A DNA stretch of 64,000 bases from JABMOV01 sp964654545 (GTDB lineage Bacteria > Fidelibacterota > Marinisomatia > Marinisomatales > JABMOV01): assembly GCA_964654545.1 (NCBI GenBank), contig CAZZIU010000002.1:1-64000 (forward strand), in the 5' to 3' direction. The translations under genes were made by a program, and so were the position numbers. Positions 51,548 to 60,800 of this stretch are shown here, one piece after another. Within the stretch, counting starts at the first letter, position 1; every line of letters begins with the position of its first letter. Under the pieces are notes generated by a model that did no database searches, was not told the DNA's origin, and was given only the letters and a program-made list of their open reading frames with translations.

Positions 51548-54369
51548 TGGAATTATCTAAATTATTACATGAAGTACAATTATCCACGTTTATTGCTTTC
51601 GATTTTGAAACCACAGGTTTGGACCCGGAAAACGATCGAATCATAGAAATCGCGGCCATTCGATTTGAAAATGGCAAACCTGCAGATTCATTTGTTACAC
51701 TGGTTAATCCAAAACAGGATATATCGCAATTCATCACAGAAATCACCAGTATTTCTAATGATATGGTGAAGAATTCCCCAATTGAAGATGATATAATAGA
51801 AGAATTTTATGATTTTTTAGGCAGCGATCCACTGGTTGCCCACAATATAAGTTTCGATATCTCTTTCCTGAAATCTTTATGGAGGCGACATCACAAAGAA
51901 TTACAACCGCATGAACTCTATGATACATTGCCTTTGGTAAGGTCATTAATGTTTGATAATCCTGCTTTTAACCTCGGTACATCCGCTGAAATGTTCGGTT
52001 TAGATGCAAAAGGATCTCACCGGGCAAAGAAAGATGCTGAAAATTGTGGATTCATATTCACCAAATTGGTAAATGAAGTACCAAGTCTATCAATGGAGAC
52101 ACTATCTAAAATTGTCGAAGTGACGCAATATTATGATATGCCAAACAAGCCATTATTCGAACGAATGGCAAATATGGTTGCCCGTCAGGGAATCTCGAGC
52201 GGTTCTCTTGAGCCATCATCCGTGAAGCGGAATATGGAATCAAATATTTATCAACGAAACGGAAAGCATAATGCCAGTGATTTCAGTGCTGATAATGTGT
52301 TTGGCCAATCAGGATTTTTGTCCATATCCATGGAAAAATACGAAGAGCGACACGATCAAATTCGATTTGCTCAATTTGTAGAGGATCGGATAAACGGTGA
52401 AAAGTCCATAGGGGTCATAGAAGCAGGTACCGGTTTAGGGAAATCCATGGCCTATCTGTTCCCTGCATTAAAGAAATCCTCTGAATTCACTGATGATGGA
52501 CCGGTCATCGTATCTTGTTATACAAAGCATTTGCAGGATCAACTGTTTTTCAAAGATTTACCTAAGCTTGCTGACTCGGCGGATATATCGGTTCAGGCGG
52601 TGGTATTGAAAGGCCGAAGAAATTATATCTGTAAAACTAGATTTTTCGCCTTGCTCGCTGATGCAAAACGAATGCTATCAGCAAATGAGGTGGAATCATT
52701 ACTGCCCATCCTGGTGTGGTTAGACTATACAAATACGGGAGACTTATCAGAATGTGGCGGTTTCTGGAGCGGAAAACCATCGCGTCTTGTATCCATGATC
52801 AGTAGTGAGCCAGGTTACTGTACTACATCACTATGTAAAAAACACGAAGGCTGCTATTTTGGAAAACTCCGACAAGCGGTTTTTAATGCTCAATTAATAA
52901 TCGTGAATCATTCACTATTATTAACGGACATGGGGGCGCCGGGCTATTTGCCTGAATACAACACGGTCATTATTGATGAAGGGCATAATCTGGTAAGCGC
53001 CGCGTACCAGCAATTAACCATTGCCATGGACAAATACGTTGTACAGAATACATTGCGGGATGCAGACCCAACTCAGGCATTAAACTTTCGATGGACACAT
53101 ACCATGGATTATTTAGCCTCTGTGAACAACGAAATGATGCGGCACAAAGACCATCTTTTCCAATTGGCTGAAAAATGCGCAACAACTGCAGATGCAATGT
53201 TTGGTTCCATGGCGGCAACATATGTTGATCGTTACAATCCAAATGATGCGTATACCAAAAAAGTCATTACAGACAATTTAATGGAAGAATACGGTCCGGT
53301 TTTTGGGGAAATCCATGCCTTCCTTGCTGAGATAAAAGCGTACCGCGAAGTATTTGACAAGATAAAGCAGATTGCCCTGAATCATGAATCTCCTGAGACA
53401 GAATACCCGGAATTAAAACTAGCTCTGGAAAAAAACATTGAGCAGTTGGATACACTTGCCACTGTAATACAAAAGTTAACAGAACAACAGAACGGTGATT
53501 GGGTCTACTGGCAGGAAGGACGATTCTACCGTAAAGTTCCAATGCAACCCACATTGGAAATAAAATTAAATGCAGCACCAATAAACGTATCTGAAACATT
53601 GCGATCGGAATTTTTTGAACAATTGGATCATGCTGTCATTACTTCAGCGACACTGCAGGTGGATGATTCATTTAAATATTTTCAGGCCAGGGCCGGTTTA
53701 GATGGAAGCATTCAAAGAAAAGTAAAAGCAACAACCTTCCGGAGTCCATTTTACTATCCTGATCAGGTAAAATATTATCAGTACAGTGGCGCTCAGACGA
53801 TCACCAATAACCCGGAGGCGATTGCATCGGTAATATATTCAAGCTATAAACGCCATGGGAAGCGTATAATGGCATTATTTACCGCTCATGCCATACTCAA
53901 CGCGGTGTACCATGCATTACGCAGGAAACCGGGAGGAAAAGAGTTACCACTTTTTGCCCAGGGATTTGGTTCTTCAAGGTATGGCCTGATAAAAGGAATG
54001 TCATCCGTCGAAAATGGAATTTTACTTGGTACCAATTCGTTTTGGGAAGGTGTTGACCTACCGGGGGACTTACTGGAAATATTAATTATAACAAAATTGC
54101 CATTTGATGTACCCAGTGAACCAATCATTAAAGCGTATTCGGATATGATTAAGGAACAGGGCGGAAATAGTTTTCTTGAATATTCCATACCAGAGTGTGT
54201 CATGAAATTCCGACAGGGATTTGGGCGATTGATTCGTACCACCACTGATGACGGTATTTTTATCGTACTGGATGAACGCATTATTACCAAACGTTACGGT
54301 CAACATTTTCGTGATGCTATTCCTGTGCCATTTACCATATTTAGCCAAATCGAAGAATTAGAATATTAA
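51547..54369 (+). CDS. dinG: DnaQ-type exonuclease fused to DinG-like helicase
   Basis: A 940-residue fusion. The N-terminal DEDDh 3'-5' exonuclease domain (about 10-180) shows D19 and E21 (AFDFETTG), and HRAKKDAENC late in the domain. The helicase half has Walker A AGTGLGKS near 293-300, the XPD-like cysteine set (YIC near 361, then GYC, SLC and HEGC to about 435) that should hold a 4Fe-4S cluster, the DEGH box near 477, and motif VI near QGFGRLIRT. XPD/DinG helicases resolve R-loops and DNA structures. The fusion form is known from Firmicutes. It shares its first base with the last base of the preceding gene. Confidence 0.92.
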   Translation: MELSKLLHEVQLSTFIAFDFETTGLDPENDRIIEIAAIRFENGKPADSFVTLVNPKQDISQFITEITSISNDMVKNSPIEDDIIEEFYDFLGSDPLVAHNISFDISFLKSLWRRHHKELQPHELYDTLPLVRSLMFDNPAFNLGTSAEMFGLDAKGSHRAKKDAENCGFIFTKLVNEVPSLSMETLSKIVEVTQYYDMPNKPLFERMANMVARQGISSGSLEPSSVKRNMESNIYQRNGKHNASDFSADNVFGQSGFLSISMEKYEERHDQIRFAQFVEDRINGEKSIGVIEAGTGLGKSMAYLFPALKKSSEFTDDGPVIVSCYTKHLQDQLFFKDLPKLADSADISVQAVVLKGRRNYICKTRFFALLADAKRMLSANEVESLLPILVWLDYTNTGDLSECGGFWSGKPSRLVSMISSEPGYCTTSLCKKHEGCYFGKLRQAVFNAQLIIVNHSLLLTDMGAPGYLPEYNTVIIDEGHNLVSAAYQQLTIAMDKYVVQNTLRDADPTQALNFRWTHTMDYLASVNNEMMRHKDHLFQLAEKCATTADAMFGSMAATYVDRYNPNDAYTKKVITDNLMEEYGPVFGEIHAFLAEIKAYREVFDKIKQIALNHESPETEYPELKLALEKNIEQLDTLATVIQKLTEQQNGDWVYWQEGRFYRKVPMQPTLEIKLNAAPINVSETLRSEFFEQLDHAVITSATLQVDDSFKYFQARAGLDGSIQRKVKATTFRSPFYYPDQVKYYQYSGAQTITNNPEAIASVIYSSYKRHGKRIMALFTAHAILNAVYHALRRKPGGKELPLFAQGFGSSRYGLIKGMSSVENGILLGTNSFWEGVDLPGDLLEILIITKLPFDVPSEPIIKAYSDMIKEQGGNSFLEYSIPECVMKFRQGFGRLIRTTTDDGIFIVLDERIITKRYGQHFRDAIPVPFTIFSQIEELEY

Positions 54370-54439
54370 ACCAGATTTTTCTTTAATTCTTTTATTTCAA
54401 CAGCTTGTATTCTAAATCCCAGGTATCCTAATTTCGCCA

Positions 54440-55933
54440 ATGGATACCCTGAAACTTTCAACCAACTCTTATACGTTTTCTGATTTAACGCCCGTACTTT
54501 CGGGTCCAATTCACGTTGAAATTGATGCACATGCTGAGGAATCCATATCCCATTCTCATGCTTTTCTAAAAAATCATCTTGAGCAGGGCACCAAAATCTA
54601 TGGCGTAACAACCGGTTTTGGAAAACTAAGCCAGGTCAATATTTCTCCGGAAGATCGTATCCAACTGCAAAAGAACCTGATTATCAGTCACGCAGCCGGA
54701 GTGGGAGATCCGTTGGAAAGTGGAATTGTCCGGACAGCCATGCTGCTGAAATTGCTCACCTTTTGTAAAGGGTATAGTGGGGTCCGAGTTGATGTTGCGC
54801 ATCAAATTGCACAGTTCATCAACAATGACATTATTCCAATAGTTCCTTCAAAAGGATCCGTAGGAGCCAGTGGTGATTTAGCGCCATTATCCCATATCGC
54901 CCTGGCATTGACAGGTGAATCTCAGGTACGGTATCAGGGTAAAATTATCCCAACAGCAAATGCCTTGGAACTAGCCAAGATTACACCTCTGGAGATTAGA
55001 GAAAAAGAGGGATTGAGCCTGATAAACGGAACGCAGGTGTCGACAGCAATTGCACTGAATGCAATCCTCGAAGCCAGGCAATTGTTGGATATTGCTGATA
55101 GAATCGGTGCCATTTCAGTTGAAGCATCACTATCATCAGCAACCATTTTTAAACCGGAAATTCATGCCGTGAAAGCCCATCCAGGACAACAGTATACGGC
55201 GCAACGCATTTTTTCTTTTTTAAAGAACAGTGAAATCGTCAATAGCCATAAGGACTGTGATCGAACCCAGGATCCTTACAGTTTTCGTTGTATTCCGCAC
55301 GTACATGGTGCCAGTCGGGACATGATCGCCTTTGCTGAGGAAATGGTGATAAGAGAAGCGAACAGCGTTAGTGATAATCCGATTATTTTACCCTCTGGCG
55401 AGGTAATCAGCTCAGGCCATTTTCATGCTGAAGCAATTGCCCAGGCCATGGATTCGGTAGCTATTGCCATGAGCGAAATTGGGGCTATTTCGGAAAGACG
55501 TTGTCACTATTTCATGAAAGGAATAGACAGTAAAATTCCCGCATTTGTGGCTGGTCACGCGGGGTTAGAGTCAGGGTTGATGCTGGCACACGTGACCGCA
55601 ACAGCATTGGCTTCAGAGAATAAAACGTTGGCCCACCCTGCAAGCGTAGATTCTCTGCCGTCATCGGCTGGACAGGAAGATCTGGTAAGTATGGCTCCAT
55701 GGGCAGGCCAAAAAGCACAAATAATCGTCAATAATGTGAGGAGAATTTTGGCTATTGAATTGCTGACCGGTTATCGTGCAACCAGTCTGTTCCACAAAGG
55801 GTTAAAGCCTGGGGAAGGAACAGAATCCCTTCTATCCAAATTATCGAAGATTGTACCTTTGCCAGAAGGTGAATTTTCACCCGGTCCGGTCATTGAAAAA
55901 ATTTCAGAAATTTTAAAACTTTATGCGGAATAA
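54440..55933 (+). CDS. hutH: Histidine ammonia-lyase
   Basis: A 497-residue lyase converting histidine to urocanate and ammonia. The MIO cofactor forms from A143-S144-G145 (GASGDLAPL). YGVTTGFGKL near 54-63 carries the catalytic tyrosine, and IISHAAGVGDPL shows the S-H-A segment typical of histidine rather than tyrosine ammonia-lyases. SGHFHAEA and EIGAISERR follow as usual. Length is normal. The other hut genes (hutU, hutI, hutF or hutG) are not in the window. A 70-base gap precedes it and guaB follows two bases after its stop. Confidence 0.95.
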   Translation: MDTLKLSTNSYTFSDLTPVLSGPIHVEIDAHAEESISHSHAFLKNHLEQGTKIYGVTTGFGKLSQVNISPEDRIQLQKNLIISHAAGVGDPLESGIVRTAMLLKLLTFCKGYSGVRVDVAHQIAQFINNDIIPIVPSKGSVGASGDLAPLSHIALALTGESQVRYQGKIIPTANALELAKITPLEIREKEGLSLINGTQVSTAIALNAILEARQLLDIADRIGAISVEASLSSATIFKPEIHAVKAHPGQQYTAQRIFSFLKNSEIVNSHKDCDRTQDPYSFRCIPHVHGASRDMIAFAEEMVIREANSVSDNPIILPSGEVISSGHFHAEAIAQAMDSVAIAMSEIGAISERRCHYFMKGIDSKIPAFVAGHAGLESGLMLAHVTATALASENKTLAHPASVDSLPSSAGQEDLVSMAPWAGQKAQIIVNNVRRILAIELLTGYRATSLFHKGLKPGEGTESLLSKLSKIVPLPEGEFSPGPVIEKISEILKLYAE

Positions 55934-55935
55934 CC

Positions 55936-57423
55936 ATGACAAAAAATACATCAATTGAAAATCGACCTCCCTTTGAATTTGCGCTTACATTTGATGATGT
56001 TCTATTGGTACCAAGAGCTTCAACGGTCCTTCCTCGTGAAGTAGCCCTTCAATCGCGTTTAACAAAAAAAATCAATCTAAATATTCCAATCTTGAGTGCA
56101 GCTATGGATACGGTTACCGAAAGCGCCATGGCAATTGCTCTGGCTAGGGAAGGCGGATTGGGAATTATCCATAAGAATTTATCCATTGACCAACAGGCTG
56201 AAATGGTAGACCGAGTGAAGCGTAGTGAAAGTGGCATGATAATGAATCCGGTTACGCTTGAGGCAAACAAGACTATTGGCGATGCAAAAGCGACCATGGC
56301 ACATTACCATATCAGCGGTTTACCGGTCGTTGCCAACGGCAAACTTATGGGCATATTGACAAATCGGGATATTCGATTTGAAACCAACGATGCCTTGCTG
56401 GTCAGTGATTGTATGACCAGGGATAATCTGATTACAGTTTCAAAAGGAACAACATTAGAAAGAGCAAAGGAAATTTTACAAAAGCACCGTATCGAAAAAC
56501 TATTGGTAGTCGATGATCATGAACTTCTGGTCGGTTTAATTACGGTAAAGGACATACAGAAAAAGGAAGATTTCCCACATGCTGCCAAGGATGATAATGG
56601 TCGGCTATTAGCGGGTGCAGCTGTTGGTGTTGGCAAGGATGCCATTGAACGTGCCGTCGAATTAGCCAATGCAGAGGTCGATGTTATCATCATTGATACG
56701 GCTCATGGTCATTCAAAAGGTGTCCTCAGTACTGTATCAAAAATAAAAGAAATTGTCGGTGGCATTCAGGTAATCGCAGGGAATGTAGCAACAGCTTCAG
56801 GAACGAAAGCATTGATTGAAGCTGGAGTGGATGCAGTTAAAGTTGGGATTGGTGCAGGCGCCAGTTGCACAACACGAATAATAGCCGGGGTAGGTGTTCC
56901 TCAATTATCTGCAATTATGCAATGCGTAGATGAAGCCCGCAAACATGGAATTCCCATCATAGCTGACGGAGGAATACGCTATAGCGGCGATATTGCAAAA
57001 TCACTTGCTGCAGGTGCCAGTACCGTCATGTTAGGTAGTTTGTTGGCAGGGATGGATGAAAGCCCTGGCGAAACCATACTCTATGAAGGACGTCAATACA
57101 AAGCCTATCGTGGTATGGGTTCACTGGGAGCAATGGAAAAAGGAAGTGGTGATCGGTATTTTCAGGAAGGAGCGGAAGCAACCAAACTGGTTCCGGAAGG
57201 AATTGAAGGGATGGTTCCATACAGAGGTATGGTGAGGAGTACAATCCATCAATTGGTTGGGGGTATCCGATCCTCTATGGGCTATTGTGGGGCAAAAACA
57301 ATCGATGAATTTGGAAGGGTATCACATTTTGTACAAATCAGTGCTGCTGGAATAAAAGAAAGCCACCCTCACGAAGTTCGAATCGTAAAGGAGGCTCCTA
57401 ATTATCAGGTATCTGAGAAATAA
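55936..57423 (+). CDS. guaB: Inosine-5'-monophosphate dehydrogenase
   Basis: A 495-residue enzyme of guanine nucleotide synthesis (IMP to XMP). The catalytic barrel begins TFDDVLLVPR; a pair of CBS domains occupies about 95-205; the active-site loop GIGAGASCTTR holds the nucleophile C311, with alanine where most relatives have a proline-glycine pair; the flap region GMGSLGAMEKGS is normal. It follows hutH by two bases. A stem-loop with a T-run just after its stop lies inside the opposing rpsT gene and may terminate it. Confidence 0.95.
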   Translation: MTKNTSIENRPPFEFALTFDDVLLVPRASTVLPREVALQSRLTKKINLNIPILSAAMDTVTESAMAIALAREGGLGIIHKNLSIDQQAEMVDRVKRSESGMIMNPVTLEANKTIGDAKATMAHYHISGLPVVANGKLMGILTNRDIRFETNDALLVSDCMTRDNLITVSKGTTLERAKEILQKHRIEKLLVVDDHELLVGLITVKDIQKKEDFPHAAKDDNGRLLAGAAVGVGKDAIERAVELANAEVDVIIIDTAHGHSKGVLSTVSKIKEIVGGIQVIAGNVATASGTKALIEAGVDAVKVGIGAGASCTTRIIAGVGVPQLSAIMQCVDEARKHGIPIIADGGIRYSGDIAKSLAAGASTVMLGSLLAGMDESPGETILYEGRQYKAYRGMGSLGAMEKGSGDRYFQEGAEATKLVPEGIEGMVPYRGMVRSTIHQLVGGIRSSMGYCGAKTIDEFGRVSHFVQISAAGIKESHPHEVRIVKEAPNYQVSEK

Positions 57424-57425
57424 AT

Positions 57426-57680
57426 CTAAGAGAGTGAATTAACGTGCTTCGTTAATTGCGCTTTTTTCCTGGCCGCGTTATTCTTATGTATCAGGTTTGC
57501 GCTGGCCATTTTATCCACAAAGCTTACCGCATCACGATAAGGTTGTTCAGCGTCTTTAGCTTTTTTAATATTTAGCACATTTTTTACTAGCGTGTTCATC
57601 CTGGATAAATTTTTAATATTTCGTTCCCTACGGGTTTTATCCTGGCGTTCGCGTTTAATTTGTTGCGGATGTCTATCCAT
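57426..57680 (-). CDS. rpsT: Ribosomal protein bS20
   Basis: An 84-residue highly basic protein of the small ribosomal subunit. It has the usual S20 features: a Lys/Arg-rich N-terminus (KRERQDKTRRERN), three helices, and a C-terminal segment, ANLIHKNNAARKKAQLTKHVN, which is the most conserved part of the family. Its end faces the end of guaB with only two bases between the stops. It is a single gene on the minus strand with its own promoter region, shared with the divergent 57862-62664 gene. GAAGGAA lies upstream of the start. Confidence 0.95.
   Translation of the reverse strand: MDRHPQQIKRERQDKTRRERNIKNLSRMNTLVKNVLNIKKAKDAEQPYRDAVSFVDKMASANLIHKNNAARKKAQLTKHVNSLS
57437..57467 (+). terminator. 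Probable intrinsic terminator of guaB inside the rpsT 3' end
   Basis: Perfect eight-base arms, AATTAACG (57437-57444) and CGTTAATT (57450-57457), with a five-base loop, are followed after four bases by six T (57462-57467). On the plus strand this sits 14 bases after the guaB stop. The same bases code the last residues of rpsT on the minus strand. The stem is AT-rich and the T-run slightly displaced, so efficiency is uncertain. Confidence 0.5.
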
Positions 57681-57861
57681 TCAAATAATATTCCTTCGTA
57701 TTTAGCCGCGAAAATTATTTCACACTGATTTACAAATCAACGAATAATGCACGCTGTCCGTTAATATTATTGCAGGGGTTCACTTTTACAAAGTTTATAT
57801 GATTAATTGGTAGTGCAATCTCATATTTTATGGCAGGTAGCATTTCCGTACATTTTCTTGC

Positions 57862-60800
57862 GTGAACACTATGAAAAACCCTCTAATCATCTGTTACTTA
57901 ATAGGTATTGCTTCACTTCATGGGGAAATACTTTATGAACGAGGAAGTCTGCGAGAATTTGTTGGAGGAAATTCAACAACATCCGAATACGATAATTATG
58001 TATCCCACGTTGTAGAGGGTATTGCCGACCCTGGCTACAATGACTATGGTCCTGACTGGCTGGATGTCCAATCAAACGGATTTGGGAATTATACAGAGAT
58101 TCCTGAAAATTCTCCGATTTTAACTTATTGGCAGGTGATTTTTCAATCGATTGTGGTAGGTGACACCACCACTGCAGACCAATTGCTCTCTGATTCTCTG
58201 GATATATTTCACTACAACCTGGTTGTTTTTACCGATACAACGACCAACCGCGAATACTTCATGGTGAGAGAACAGCTGGATATGTCTTTTGTTGATCAGA
58301 ATTTACCTGCCACACCCAACGATGACGTTACCGGTAGCTTTACCAATGGGTGGGGACTCTTTGTCTATAGTCCTAGTGCGACCCGATCGCAGGTGCTTTT
58401 TGAAGTTCCCCATCCCTGTGATGATTTCATATCTCCCTACATTGCCACAGAGGCGTTTTTGGTCACAGATGCAAGGGCAATATGTTATTCTGGTACGGGA
58501 AGGGAAGTAATCTGGACGAATGTAGAGTCCTATTCCAATAATAAATCTTTATCAGATCCGTCAAGAAATGCCAATACTGTCTTTCATGTATTTCATCAAG
58601 TTGTATCAGAAGCACTATTTATGGAAGCATTGCATTCGCCAATTGTATTCCAAATACACAGTTTCGACAATGACGCGCACGAAGGGCTTCATTCGATTGT
58701 ATTATCAGCGGGCGCATTACACCCGATAGCAAATAAGCCTATTCGAGATTTATCATCCGATCATCGCGATATTATAAATTTCACCGAAGAGATCACTATT
58801 TATGCAAACACATTTGGCCCCCACGGCTTGGTTCGTGTGGATGGTTATTATGAAGTATTTTACGATGATAATTTTCAGTACTTTGGTGACTATGGAACGT
58901 ACCCTATTAAAAAGGCCACTGAATTAAAAGGATCATCCAGTAATGTTCAATTAAATCACATCCATGGTATGCACAACAGCCGCGATGTGTATGAACCATT
59001 TGTCCATGTTGAATGCGATGAAAAGCCGGAAATATTTGATGCCATCAATATGCCACTTGATACGTTGTATGCCGGTGAGTATCCCACTTCATACATGAAT
59101 TTTTCCATATTACTGGAATATTATGAGCCATTTATAAACGCCCTTGATGCCTACCTAACTGATTGGGAGACAGTCACCGATATAACGAGCCCGGATTCCA
59201 TTTCAATCTTTTATCCTGTGACATTACTCCCTGACAATTCAAATTTTCAATGGGCTCCGGTTGAGGATACAAATTTTGAATCTTACCGGATTTATTTTGA
59301 TACCTTGACAATTCAACCTAATTCTCCCTATTTCGACAGAAATCAATTTTCGTTTTTGGCCGATATGCGAACAAATCACATATCCATTCCAACTAATGTA
59401 TTGCCTGATACGTGTTTTTTAAGCATTCGCGCAATTGACTATTTGGGAAATGAATCACCCCTTTCAGAATCAGTACCAAATTATTTTGCAAATCATGGAT
59501 TACCGGTTACTGTCGTTGAATATGTGGATACATTGCAAAGTTTTGGATCCTATGGAGATGAAGATGTGGAACCTGAAGGATGGTCTTTCGATTCGGCAGG
59601 TACAGATCAGCTTTTGTTATCGCTATTCGGTAATACATGGAAAACCCAGTCCATTAATCCATATTCTATTGACAGTACCAGCGTCTGGATTGTAAATACA
59701 AAAATTGATTCGATTGGAGAAATACAAGGACTGGGATTTAGGGCAGGGAATGATATCCTATGGTATTCATTTCATGGTTTAGAAGAATTGGATATTGAAG
59801 AATGGGTAACGGTTTACCAAGGTTATTTTCCTACCGGACTATGGAATACTATTTACCTGCCCATAGGTGATGACTGGATAGCCAGATTTGAATACGAACC
59901 GGAAATAGAAGAGATAATCTACGTCAATGATGCAGATGCAGTAATTCCAGGCTCAATTCAGTTCAGGTCAATAGTAGATCTCACACCGGATCAGTATATC
60001 CCGCCTGAAGTATCTATTCAATCCGATGTGGGACCTGTGAGACGAATTGGAAGTGAGCGGAATGTCGTTGTTGATTTCTCTGCCTCTATTCAGGATCCTG
60101 ACAGCTACATTTTTCAATATCTCTGGCATTTTGGTGATGGCTCAACCAGTCCTGATCCTGATCCCTCCCATACCTACTCGGTATTGGATGATCACACCTA
60201 TTCTGTTGTATTGGAGGTGATTGATCAACAGGGAGAAATTGGCAGAGGATATGCTCATATATTAGTAGATGAAGGAGAATCATCTTTGCCGATTCGATTG
60301 AATTTTGTTGGGGACATTATGTTGGCTCGTCGCTTGGAAGATGCAGGTGGCGTCATCCCAACTAATGGTGTGGATGCACTGTTTGAGCCCACAATTGAGT
60401 TATTCGGTAATGCGGCTGATTTATCGATTGCCAATCTGGAATGTGTATTAACGGATAGAGGGTCACCACATCCAACAAAGTCAATTGTATACCGCGGTTC
60501 ACCTGAAAATGTGACTGGTCTGGAAAATGCCGGTATTGATATAGTGTCGCTGGCAAACAACCACATGTTAGATTACGGTGATGAGGGGCTATACCAGACC
60601 CAGACGTTGTTAACCAATGCCAATATCAATTTCAGTGGTGCGGGGGAAAATTCAGTGATGTCATATCGACCACTCATAGTGTCCAGAAAAGGAATATCAT
60701 TGGCATTTTTAGCATCTAGCGATCGAACCGGTCAATACAATAATTATCAGCCCTATCTAAATGCGGGTCTAAATAAAACCGGATTTGCCTATATGACGCC

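Noticed and set aside
54440..55933. Tyrosine or phenylalanine ammonia-lyase
   Set aside because: The S-H-A segment before the MIO domain and the rest of the motifs match histidine ammonia-lyase better.
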